Shown: in pieces, positions 1 through 5,185 of the stretch
How positions within the stretch are numbered: position 1 is the stretch's first letter
Layout: every line of letters begins with the position of its first letter
Origin: an uncultured Clostridia bacterium
Lineage (GTDB): Bacteria; Bacillota; Clostridia; Oscillospirales; CAG-272
Assembly: GCA_904501765.1 (NCBI GenBank)
Contig: CAJGCM010000153.1
Span: forward strand, 1 to 5,230
Direction: 5' to 3'
DNA length: 5,230 nt
Made by a program: the position numbers and the translations under genes
Notes under the pieces: model-generated
Database searches by the model: none
What the model saw: only the letters and a program-made list of their open reading frames with translations
What the model was told of the DNA's origin: nothing

Positions 1-245
1 GCCAAAATACTGTGCTCCTTGTGAAGGAGGGTGGGAGATGCAACGTAAACCGCATCAATACCGCCCTCTTCAAGCATTTGCTCAAGGGACGTGTATACTT
101 TTTCTATGCCGTGGCGCTTTGCAAAAGCCTCGCCGGTTTCCTCCGCCCTTGAATATACAGCTGTTATTTCTGCTCCCTCTACAACAGAGGCGGCCTCAGC
201 GAATCTGTCGCTTATAAAGTTTGTGCCGATAACGCCGAATTTCAT
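1..245 (-). CDS. Gfo/Idh/MocA-family NAD(P)-dependent oxidoreductase, N-terminal part (cut by window edge)
   Basis: Only the first 81 codons are present; the gene continues past the left edge. The protein starts MKFGVIGTNFISDRF, a beta strand followed by the glycine-rich turn of a Rossmann fold (G-V-I-G-T-N at residues 4-9), typical of the Gfo/Idh/MocA family. Residues 61-77 (GGIDAVYVASPTLLHKE) match the family's conserved stretch in which a predicted strand leads to a S-P-x-x-x-H loop next to the nicotinamide. Members oxidise or reduce sugars, inositols and similar compounds with NAD(P); the substrate cannot be told from this fragment, and the catalytic C-terminal domain with its E-K-P motif lies outside the window. 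The ATG start is supported by GAGGAG five bases upstream, right after the stop of the preceding gene (12-bp gap), so it is probably translated from the bioY-led transcript. Confidence 0.88.
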   Translation of the reverse strand, partial: MKFGVIGTNFISDRFAEAASVVEGAEITAVYSRAEETGEAFAKRHGIEKVYTSLEQMLEEGGIDAVYVASPTLLHKEHSIL

Positions 246-257
246 AAAAGCTCCTCG

Positions 258-749
258 CTATATAACGAATTTCAAAATAAAGAAGGTAAGCGCACCGACG
301 AGAATTAAGACAGCCGCCCAGGAAATTATAGTGTCGATAACCTTGTTGGTTTTAGCTTCTTTTTCGTCGAGAGCGCGGTCCTCCTCGGTTTCCTTTAATT
401 CCTCAGGGATATCTTCTTCCTCACCTGTGGCTTCTTCAAGATTCTCGTCGAGTGAGAAATCGTAAGTGCCGAGGGATATTTCCTTCGCCCTTTGTGCAGC
501 GGAGGAGAGAATTCCATTAAGCTCCTCAAGCACGACCTCATCGTCGTTTGAAATAGCCGCAAGGGTCTTGCTTATTTTATCACAGGCAGAGGAAATCTCC
601 TCGTAGCTTTTTCCCGTAGTAGCCTCAACTAAAAGCTCGTCGCATTCGTCGCAAAGGTATCGGGGCGTGCCGAAATTTCCCATAGTAAGGATAGGAGCGT
701 CCTCGGTATTAACCTCCTTGTGACATATAGAGCATATACCTTTTTTCAT
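258..749 (-). CDS. zinc-ribbon protein with acidic linker and C-terminal membrane anchor, function unknown
   Basis: This predicted 163-residue protein has three visible parts. Residues 6-36 hold two CxxC pairs (C6-S-I-C9 and C33-D-E-C36), a likely four-cysteine zinc ribbon with P-R-Y-L-C just before the second pair. Residues of about 37-95 look helical. Residues of about 100-135 are very rich in Glu and Asp. Residues 140-163 (TIISWAAVLILVG onward) form one hydrophobic helix ending at the C terminus, so the protein is probably tail-anchored with the ribbon in the cytoplasm. I recognise it only as resembling hypothetical proteins of Clostridia and propose no function. The start is chosen at ATG 749. 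An in-frame GTG at 755 would add two residues, but the upstream AAAGG lies only 4 bases from it and 10 from the ATG. It is 46 bases downstream of the ynzC stop and 12 bases before the oxidoreductase start, with no terminator on either side. Confidence 0.82.
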   Translation of the reverse strand: MKKGICSICHKEVNTEDAPILTMGNFGTPRYLCDECDELLVEATTGKSYEEISSACDKISKTLAAISNDDEVVLEELNGILSSAAQRAKEISLGTYDFSLDENLEEATGEEEDIPEELKETEEDRALDEKEAKTNKVIDTIISWAAVLILVGALTFFILKFVI

Positions 750-795
750 ATTCACTTAGCCTTTCGGTAGAATGTATTTTGTCGTCTGTTTTAAT

Positions 796-948
796 TTATT
801 TCTTACCCTCGCCTCTTAAAGTGGCGCGGAAGAATTTTATATACTCTTCCCTGAGCGCCTGTCTTTCCTCAGTCTCCTCTGGGGTAAGCTCTCTTTCCTT
901 GGCTATTCGTCCAAGCTCGTTTATTCTGTCTATCTTTTTCTTTTCCAT
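796..948 (-). CDS. YnzC/DUF896-family small cytosolic protein
   Basis: This 50-residue protein, beginning MEKKKIDRINELGRIAKE, matches the DUF896 (YnzC) family in length and pattern. Helix one carries the K-I-x-R-I-N-E-L motif, followed by L-T-x-E-E and a second helix with L-R-x-E-Y-I-x-x-F-R and the closing L-R-G. The family folds as a small helical hairpin. In Bacillus subtilis ynzC sits next to the SOS cell-division gene yneA, but its molecular role is not established. Start choice: a longer reading frame opens at GTG 993, overlapping the end of bioY and adding 15 non-family residues. The ATG at 948 has AGGAG seven bases upstream and gives the family's normal N terminus. It lies 37 bp after bioY, apparently in the same transcript, and no SOS box is obvious nearby. 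Confidence 0.9.
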   Translation of the reverse strand: MEKKKIDRINELGRIAKERELTPEETEERQALREEYIKFFRATLRGEGKK

Positions 949-955
949 TCTGAAG

Positions 956-960
956 CTCCT
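956..960 (-). promoter_or_regulatory. ribosome binding site that fixes the ynzC-like start
   Basis: AGGAG on the minus strand lies seven bases before the ATG at 948. It would be inside the coding region if the upstream GTG (993) were used, so it supports the shorter 50-residue protein. Confidence 0.75.
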
Positions 961-985
961 GCTTTTTGTTTCTTTATGGTATGAA

Positions 986-1528
986 TTACTCACCGTTTCG
1001 TATAGCTTTTTCTATTCTCTCGGCTATAATACTTGCGAATATGCATTTTATTACGTCGGGCAGAACAAAGGGAAGCACATACAGTGAAATAGCGGCTAAA
1101 AGGCTGCCCTGGGTGGCATCCGTGTAAACAAACGTCAGCCATAGAATAGCCGTAAGATATAAGGGAATGAGGCTTATCAGCGCATAAACCACGGTCCTCT
1201 TTCCTCTCTTGCCGAACACCAGTGACATAACCGTATAGGTGACGGTGAGGGGTATAAATCCTATAATATATCCCCCCGCTGCGCTGAAGAGATACCCGAA
1301 GCCCGAGGCAAATCCCGAAAACACGGGGAGCCCTATAAGCCCAAGACTTATATACAGCAAAACCGACACGGCTCCCCCGATACCACCAAGCAGTATAAGC
1401 GCCATAAAGATAGCGAGCAGCTGTAAGGTAAATGGAAGAGCAAAGGGTATTTGAAGCTGGGCGGATATAGCAATTATGGCGGAGAAAAGAGGAATAAGAA
1501 GAATATTTTTCAGTTTTGTATTCCTCAT
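986..1528 (-). CDS. bioY: BioY, biotin-binding S component of an ECF transporter
   Basis: BioY is the membrane-embedded biotin-capture subunit of an energy-coupling-factor importer. The 180-residue length and about six hydrophobic segments fit the family. Visible signatures are LPFTLQLLAIFMA (residues 31-43), the first conserved stretch; LGLIGLPVFSGFASGFGYLF (62-81) followed by AAGGYIIGF (83-91), the BioY G-G-Y-x-x-G-F core; and LPFVLPDVIKCIFA (152-165), equivalent to the usual P-F-x-P-G-D-x-x-K motif but with Leu-Pro where many relatives have Pro-Gly. No ATPase (EcfA/BioM) or EcfT/BioN gene follows, so it probably uses a shared energising module encoded elsewhere, as is usual for group II ECF systems, or works alone as reported for some BioY proteins. 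The ATG has a G-rich Shine-Dalgarno (AGGGGGG) six bases upstream and a consensus promoter about 80 bases upstream. It is the first gene of the leftward unit. Confidence 0.95.
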   Translation of the reverse strand: MRNTKLKNILLIPLFSAIIAISAQLQIPFALPFTLQLLAIFMALILLGGIGGAVSVLLYISLGLIGLPVFSGFASGFGYLFSAAGGYIIGFIPLTVTYTVMSLVFGKRGKRTVVYALISLIPLYLTAILWLTFVYTDATQGSLLAAISLYVLPFVLPDVIKCIFASIIAERIEKAIRNGE

Positions 1529-1604
1529 ATCAGTCCCCCCTCTGCATCAGTGACGGCTGCGGGCTTTTACAGCTTCAACCAGAGCCTTTCTGTCCCTGCA
1601 TCAT
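1529..1604 (-). other. 5' leader of the bioY transcript (inferred)
   Basis: From the -10 box at 1611-1616 the transcript should start near 1604, giving a leader of about 75 nt. It contains the octamer TGATGCAG twice in the same orientation, at the very 5' end (1596-1603) and again just before the Shine-Dalgarno (1542-1549). It also holds short self-complementary pieces such as GCTG...CAGC and GGCT...AGCC. I recognise no known riboswitch class and see no intrinsic terminator. The extent rests on the promoter prediction only. Confidence 0.4.
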
Positions 1605-1610
1605 GTGTTT

Positions 1611-1638
1611 ATTTTACCATATTTTTGCCGTTTGTCAA
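1611..1638 (-). promoter_or_regulatory. sigma-70-type promoter for the bioY unit
   Basis: Read on the minus strand, TTGACA (1633-1638) is followed by a 16-base spacer and TAAAAT (1611-1616). The -35 is a perfect consensus match and the -10 differs at one position. It lies in the divergent gap upstream of bioY at a sensible distance and points the right way. The -35 box and the first part of the spacer are almost identical to those of the opposite promoter. Confidence 0.8.
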
Positions 1639-1639
1639 T
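1625..1639 (-). repeat. promoter-overlapping element, copy 1 (ATTGACAAACGGCAA)
   Basis: This 15-base sequence on the minus strand matches 14 of 15 bases of a plus-strand copy at 1738-1752 (ATTGACAAGCGGCAA). The two are inverted relative to each other, 98 bases apart. Each spans a -35 box plus eight bases of spacer. The match outside the -35 hexamer (RCGGCAA) is not required for promoter function, so a common regulator site is possible. Confidence 0.6.
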
Positions 1640-1705
1640 ACCCGGGCGAAGGATACGAGCTTTTTCCCGAAAGATGTACCTGCTAAAATTCTTCTTTGAC
1701 GTCAT

Positions 1706-1718
1706 GTTAAATATTTTA
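1706..1718. repeat. AT-rich direct repeat, copy 1 (GTTAAATATTTTA)
   Basis: Thirteen bases identical to 1774-1786, in the same orientation. This copy merges into a perfect 14-base palindrome, ATATTTTAAAATAT, at 1711-1724. It lies about 20 bases upstream of the kinase -35 box, where an operator or an AT-rich UP-like element could act. Confidence 0.55.
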
Positions 1719-1724
1719 AAATAT
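1711..1724. repeat. perfect palindrome ATATTTTAAAATAT
   Basis: Fourteen bases that equal their own reverse complement, between the two divergent promoters. It could bind a dimeric regulator, or may simply be AT-rich promoter DNA. It overlaps the first copy of the 13-base direct repeat. Confidence 0.5.
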
Positions 1725-1737
1725 CCACGCCTAAATC

Positions 1738-1752
1738 ATTGACAAGCGGCAA
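1738..1752 (+). repeat. promoter-overlapping element, copy 2 (ATTGACAAGCGGCAA)
   Basis: Partner of the minus-strand copy at 1625-1639, with a single mismatch (G for A at the ninth base). It covers the -35 box of the rightward promoter and the first eight bases of its spacer. Confidence 0.6.
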
Positions 1753-1767
1753 GGTTTGTTATATAAT
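1739..1767 (+). promoter_or_regulatory. full-consensus sigma-70-type promoter for the kinase-argS-yebC unit
   Basis: TTGACA (1739-1744) and TATAAT (1762-1767) both match consensus perfectly with the ideal 17-base spacer. Transcription should start near 1774, giving a leader of about 30 nt before the ATG at 1803. A promoter this strong suits argS and yebC downstream, or suggests that a repressor holds it in check. Confidence 0.9.
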
Positions 1768-1773
1768 AATACA

Positions 1774-1786
1774 GTTAAATATTTTA
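1774..1786. repeat. AT-rich direct repeat, copy 2 (GTTAAATATTTTA)
   Basis: Identical to 1706-1718. This copy sits at the predicted transcription start of the rightward unit, so a protein bound here could block initiation. The two copies are 68 bases apart, start to start. Confidence 0.55.
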
Positions 1787-1802
1787 TACGGAGAATTTGA
1801 GA

Positions 1803-2627
1803 ATGAACGACAAAATATCCTTAGCAGGAGACCTTGGCAGTGGTAAAAGCACCGTTTCAAAGCTTCTTATAGAAGCTCTCGGGGCTGAGTATTATTCAAC
1901 CGGAGCAATAGTTCGCTCTATTGCGGAGAAGCGCGGCATGACGGTGGTTGAGCTGAACAAGTATATGGAAACTCACCCGGAGATTGATACGGAAATAGAC
2001 GACGGCCTCGTAGCTCTTTCCTCGGTGGACAAGCCACTTATCATAGATTCCCGCATGGCTTGGCATTTTACTAAGGGAACCTTCAAGGTTTATTTATCCA
2101 CGGATATAGAAACCAGCGCCTTGAGAATTATGGGAGCTAACCGTAAGGGAGAGCATTCCGCAACTCTTGAGGAAACAGTGGCATCTACACGAGCAAGACG
2201 TGAGAGCGAGAAGAAAAGATATCTTGAGCAGTACGGTGTTGACATTAAGGACTTGTCCAATTACTCCTTGATTGTGGACACCTCCTACGCCACCCCGGAG
2301 CAGGTAGCCGAATGTATATTGGCAGGCTTTGAGGCTTGGAAGAGCTGTGGTGAATACCGTAGCTGTCTTATCAGCCCCGAGCGGCTCAATTATCCCGATG
2401 AGGCGTTTGACGAGGAGCTTTTGTGCGAGTACCTTGCAAAGATTGAGCTGGGAGAGACTCTTCCTGAGGTTCAGGTCTTTGAGTGTGACGGTGAGTTTTA
2501 TCTTGCATCAGGGCTTGAGGCAGCTATGGCTTACTCCCTCTCTATGAGCGTTCATATCCATGCGCAGCTTGTTGAGGGTACCCTCGCTCCCGATGCGGAA
2601 TACGTAAAAATGAAAAATTCTCTATGA
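1803..2627 (+). CDS. cytidylate-kinase-like P-loop protein with a C-terminal ParB-like domain
   Basis: A predicted 274-residue protein. Residues 9-17 (GDLGSGKST) are a Walker A/P-loop. Y-S-T-G at 31-34 corresponds to the S-(T/A)-G substrate-site turn of CMP kinases. LIIDSRMAWHF (79-89) is the strand-Asp-x-Arg element that usually reads I-D-G-R. ESEKKRYLEQYGVDI (134-148) followed by YSLIVDTS (154-161) matches the archaeal-type CMP kinase pattern R-Y-x-x-x-Y-G-[IV]-D...D-T-S. The kinase part ends near residue 180. About 75 further residues (ISPERLNYPDE, 190-200, to HIHAQLVE, 251-258) follow a ParB/Srx N-terminal layout, but without its arginine-rich GERR motif. Nucleoside monophosphate phosphorylation is inferred from the family; the true substrate is unknown. 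Start: ATG 1803 has GGAG nine bases upstream; TTG 1797 would leave only three. First gene of the rightward unit, 33 bp before argS. Confidence 0.82.
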   Translation: MNDKISLAGDLGSGKSTVSKLLIEALGAEYYSTGAIVRSIAEKRGMTVVELNKYMETHPEIDTEIDDGLVALSSVDKPLIIDSRMAWHFTKGTFKVYLSTDIETSALRIMGANRKGEHSATLEETVASTRARRESEKKRYLEQYGVDIKDLSNYSLIVDTSYATPEQVAECILAGFEAWKSCGEYRSCLISPERLNYPDEAFDEELLCEYLAKIELGETLPEVQVFECDGEFYLASGLEAAMAYSLSMSVHIHAQLVEGTLAPDAEYVKMKNSL

Positions 2628-2645
2628 TTTGGTAATAAAAGAAAC

Positions 2646-2649
2646 GGAG
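2646..2649 (+). promoter_or_regulatory. argS ribosome binding site with long spacer
   Basis: GGAG in ACGGAGT lies 11 bases before the argS ATG, somewhat longer than the 7-8 bases seen for ynzC and yebC here. No better candidate exists in the 33-bp gap. Confidence 0.55.
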
Positions 2650-2660
2650 TTTAATTAAGT

Positions 2661-4424
2661 ATGCAGAAACTGAAAAAGAAAACCGCCGAGCTCATATATG
2701 AGCAAATAAAGGTTAGCTTTGGGGACGGTATAATTACCGCCGATGAAATAAACGAAATGCTTGAATATCCACCTGATAGGTCTATGGGTGATATTGCTCT
2801 TCCTTGCTTTAAGCTTTCGAAAAGCTTAAGAAAAGCGCCCCCCGTAATAGCCTCCACTCTTGCAGAGGGGCTTTCCTGCGAGGAGTATTCCGAGGTTGCG
2901 GCAGTCGGCGGATACCTTAACTTCAAGGTAAGCCCCACAGCTTTTGCCAAAAGAGTTGTTGCGGATATAGAAGCGGCGGGAGAAAAATACGGTTCCCCTA
3001 TGTGCGGTGAGGGAAAAACGGTCGTTCTTGACTATTCTTCGCCCAACGTAGCAAAGCCCTTCCATATAGGTCACCTGGGTACAACCGTAATCGGTCATTC
3101 ACTTAAGCTTCTTCATGAGTTTGCAGGCTATAAGTGCGTAGGTATAAACTACCTTGGCGACTGGGGTACTCAGTTTGGTAAGCTTATAGTTGCTTATAAA
3201 AAATGGGGCAGCCAAAAGAAGGTAGAAGAGGGCGGAGTTGACGAGCTTGTGTCCCTCTACGTAAAAATCAATAACGCAATCAAGGCGGAGGAAGAGGAAA
3301 GCCTTGCAGGTATTCCCGAGGGAGAAAGAACAGGAAAAGCAAAGTCTGCCCTTGGCGACGAGTCCCGTCTTGAGTTCTCAAAGCTTGAGCAGGGTAATGA
3401 AGAGAACCTTGAGCTTTGGCGCTGGTTCGTTTCGGTGAGCCTTAAGGAATACGAAAAAACCTATAAGATGCTCGGTATAAGCTTTGACAGCTATAAGGGC
3501 GAGTCCTTCTACACAGATAAAATGCCCGCCCAGGTACAGAAGCTTCGTGATATGGGGCTCCTTGAAATAGACGACGGAGCGTCTATCGTAAACCTTGATA
3601 AATGGAATATGCCCGTCTGCCTTATCCTTAAGCGTGACGGCTCAACTCTTTATCCCACGAGAGATATAGCTGCGGCGGTTTACCGTAAGGGCGAGTATAA
3701 ATTCGACAAAGCAATATACGTTACCAGTGCCGCCCAGTCGCTCCATTTTGCCCAGTGGTTTAAGGTAGTGGAGCTTATGGGCTACGATTGGCACAATCAG
3801 CTCGTTCACGTTCCTTACGGAACCGTCAGCATAAACGGAGCGAAGCTCGCCACAAGAACGGGTAACGTTATTCTTCTCCGAGACCTCTTTGACGAGGCAA
3901 TACGCCGTGTATCTGAGATAACCCGTGAGAAGCACCCTGACGAGAACGAGTGCCGTGAGATATCCGAGAAGGTGGGAGTTGGTGCGGTAATTTTCTATTA
4001 TCTTTCCAACAACCGTATAAGAGATATCAACTTCGTAATGGAGGAGGCTCTTTCCTTTGACGGAAATACAGGTCCTTATGCTCAGTACACCTATGCAAGA
4101 ACCTGCTCCATTCTTGAAAAGGCAGGTAGCCTTGGCAAAATGACCGATGCGCCTATGTCGGAGGTTGAGTTTGAGCTTTCTAAAACTCTTTCCATATTCC
4201 CCGAGAGAGTAAAAGGCGCCCTTGCCGATTACGAGCCCAGCGTAATAACAAGATACATTCTTGACCTTTGCGCCGCCTTTAACAGATTCTATCACGACTG
4301 TAAAATAGCATCTCTTGAAGAAGGTGATTTGAGGTCATCAAGACTTGCCCTTACTGCGGCTACCAACTGGGTACTTAAAACGGCTCTTCACCTTATCTGT
4401 ATGCAGAGCCCCGAAAAGATATAA
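2661..4424 (+). CDS. argS: arginyl-tRNA synthetase (class I)
   Basis: ArgRS joins L-arginine to tRNA-Arg using ATP in the cytoplasm, and usually needs bound tRNA to activate the amino acid. The 587 residues are a full-length, intact enzyme. In order: an N-terminal ArgRS-specific additional domain (about 1-115, with PPDRSMGDIALPCF at 37-50); the catalytic Rossmann core with SPNVAKPFHIGH (127-138), including the HIGH ATP-binding motif at 135-138, and YLGDWGTQFGKL (164-175); RDGSTLYPTRDIA (325-337); and KLATRTGN (395-402), which stands where KMSKS lies in other class I enzymes. The DALR anticodon-binding domain runs from about GNTGPYAQYTYAR (468-480) to the end. The KMSKS-equivalent loop is relaxed, as is common in ArgRS. 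No T-box or other leader is seen in the short gap upstream, so expression probably comes from the promoter before the kinase. Confidence 0.98.
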   Translation: MQKLKKKTAELIYEQIKVSFGDGIITADEINEMLEYPPDRSMGDIALPCFKLSKSLRKAPPVIASTLAEGLSCEEYSEVAAVGGYLNFKVSPTAFAKRVVADIEAAGEKYGSPMCGEGKTVVLDYSSPNVAKPFHIGHLGTTVIGHSLKLLHEFAGYKCVGINYLGDWGTQFGKLIVAYKKWGSQKKVEEGGVDELVSLYVKINNAIKAEEEESLAGIPEGERTGKAKSALGDESRLEFSKLEQGNEENLELWRWFVSVSLKEYEKTYKMLGISFDSYKGESFYTDKMPAQVQKLRDMGLLEIDDGASIVNLDKWNMPVCLILKRDGSTLYPTRDIAAAVYRKGEYKFDKAIYVTSAAQSLHFAQWFKVVELMGYDWHNQLVHVPYGTVSINGAKLATRTGNVILLRDLFDEAIRRVSEITREKHPDENECREISEKVGVGAVIFYYLSNNRIRDINFVMEEALSFDGNTGPYAQYTYARTCSILEKAGSLGKMTDAPMSEVEFELSKTLSIFPERVKGALADYEPSVITRYILDLCAAFNRFYHDCKIASLEEGDLRSSRLALTAATNWVLKTALHLICMQSPEKI

Positions 4425-4446
4425 AAATAAATTTACGATAAATTTT

Positions 4447-4451
4447 AGGAG
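4447..4451 (+). promoter_or_regulatory. yebC ribosome binding site
   Basis: AGGAG lies eight bases before the ATG at 4460. The rest of the 35-bp gap after argS is AT-rich, with ATAAATTT occurring twice (4427-4434 and 4438-4445). No terminator or promoter is evident. Confidence 0.75.
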
Positions 4452-4459
4452 AAAAAAGT

Positions 4460-5185
4460 ATGTCAGGACATTCAAAATGGAACAATATTAAGCACAAAAA
4501 GGAAAAATCCGATGCGGCAAAGGCTAAGATTTTTACCAAAATAGGTAAGGAAATGGCTGTTGCGATTAAGGCGGGCGGACCCGACCCCAGCAATAACGCA
4601 AAGCTTCGTGACCTTATAGCAAAGGCAAAGGCAAACAACGTTCCTAACGAGAACATTCAGAGAACTATTAAGAAATTTACAGATAACAGCGATATAAACT
4701 ACGAGGAAATCAGCTACGAGGGATACGGTCCTTCGGGAGTTGCTATTATAGTTGAAACCTCCACCGACAACAGAAACCGTACCGCAGGTAACGTACGAGC
4801 TTGGTTTAACAAGTACGGTGGAAACCTGGGTCAGAGCGGTTGCGTTGGCTACCTCTTTGAGGAGAAGGGTGTTATCACTATAATAGACGAGGACGAGGAA
4901 ATAGACGAGGATAAGATAATGGAGGACGCTCTTGAATGCGGCGCTGAGGATATCAGATGCAGAGAGGGAGAGTATTCCATATACACCTCCACCGACGACC
5001 TTGATGCGGTTCGTGATGGAATAATAGCCCTCGGCTACAAGATTGAAACAGCGGACATAGCTAAAATCCCCTCAACATACGTTGAATTAACCAACCCCGA
5101 CGATATCGAGAATATGGAGAAGATGCTTGACAAATTCAACGAGGATGATGACGTCAACGCAGTTTACACCAACTGGGACAACTGA
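4460..5185 (+). CDS. yebC: YebC/PmpR/TACO1-family translation (or transcription) regulatory protein
   Basis: A full-length, 241-residue member of the YebC family. The N terminus MSGHSKWNNIKHKKEKSDAA (1-20) is the family hallmark, followed by KAKIFTKIGKEM (21-32) and the conserved YEGYGPSGVAIIVE segment with T-D-N-R-N-R-T (from about residue 86). GNLGQSGCVGYLFEEKGVI follows near residues 120-138. The acidic run IIDEDEEIDEDK (about 139-150) lies in the third domain, and the C-terminal part contains EDIRCREGEYSIYTS. Older work calls these proteins DNA-binding regulators (PmpR in Pseudomonas). More recent studies of YebC and mitochondrial TACO1 support a role on the ribosome, easing translation of proline-rich stretches. 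Co-transcription with argS fits a translation role. Many genomes place yebC next to ruvC, and here it follows argS; what lies downstream is outside the window. Confidence 0.97.
   Translation: MSGHSKWNNIKHKKEKSDAAKAKIFTKIGKEMAVAIKAGGPDPSNNAKLRDLIAKAKANNVPNENIQRTIKKFTDNSDINYEEISYEGYGPSGVAIIVETSTDNRNRTAGNVRAWFNKYGGNLGQSGCVGYLFEEKGVITIIDEDEEIDEDKIMEDALECGAEDIRCREGEYSIYTSTDDLDAVRDGIIALGYKIETADIAKIPSTYVELTNPDDIENMEKMLDKFNEDDDVNAVYTNWDN

Noticed and set aside
91..465. Plus-strand open frame of 124 codons across the oxidoreductase and zinc-ribbon genes
   Set aside because: It is antisense to two genes with family motifs and good start signals; its serine-rich product is typical of a shadow frame opposite Glu-rich coding.
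948..993. N-terminal extension of the ynzC-like gene starting at GTG 993
   Set aside because: It overlaps the end of bioY, adds residues foreign to the family, and would bury the AGGAG that sits properly before ATG 948.
1575..1604. Possible nine-codon leader peptide on the minus strand (ATGATGCAG... to TGA)
   Set aside because: There is no Shine-Dalgarno, since the ATG lies at the predicted transcript start, and there is no run of regulatory codons or attenuator hairpin.
1529..1610. Faint resemblance of the bioY leader (GGGA..., CCCGCAGCC, CACTG) to parts of a cobalamin riboswitch
   Set aside because: The leader is far shorter than a cobalamin riboswitch, the conserved pieces are not in the right order or spacing, and bioY is not a usual target.
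3642..4295. Long open frame on the minus strand inside argS (217 codons)
   Set aside because: It lies wholly antisense to a certain gene, has no recognisable motifs or ribosome binding site of note, and is explained by argS codon bias.
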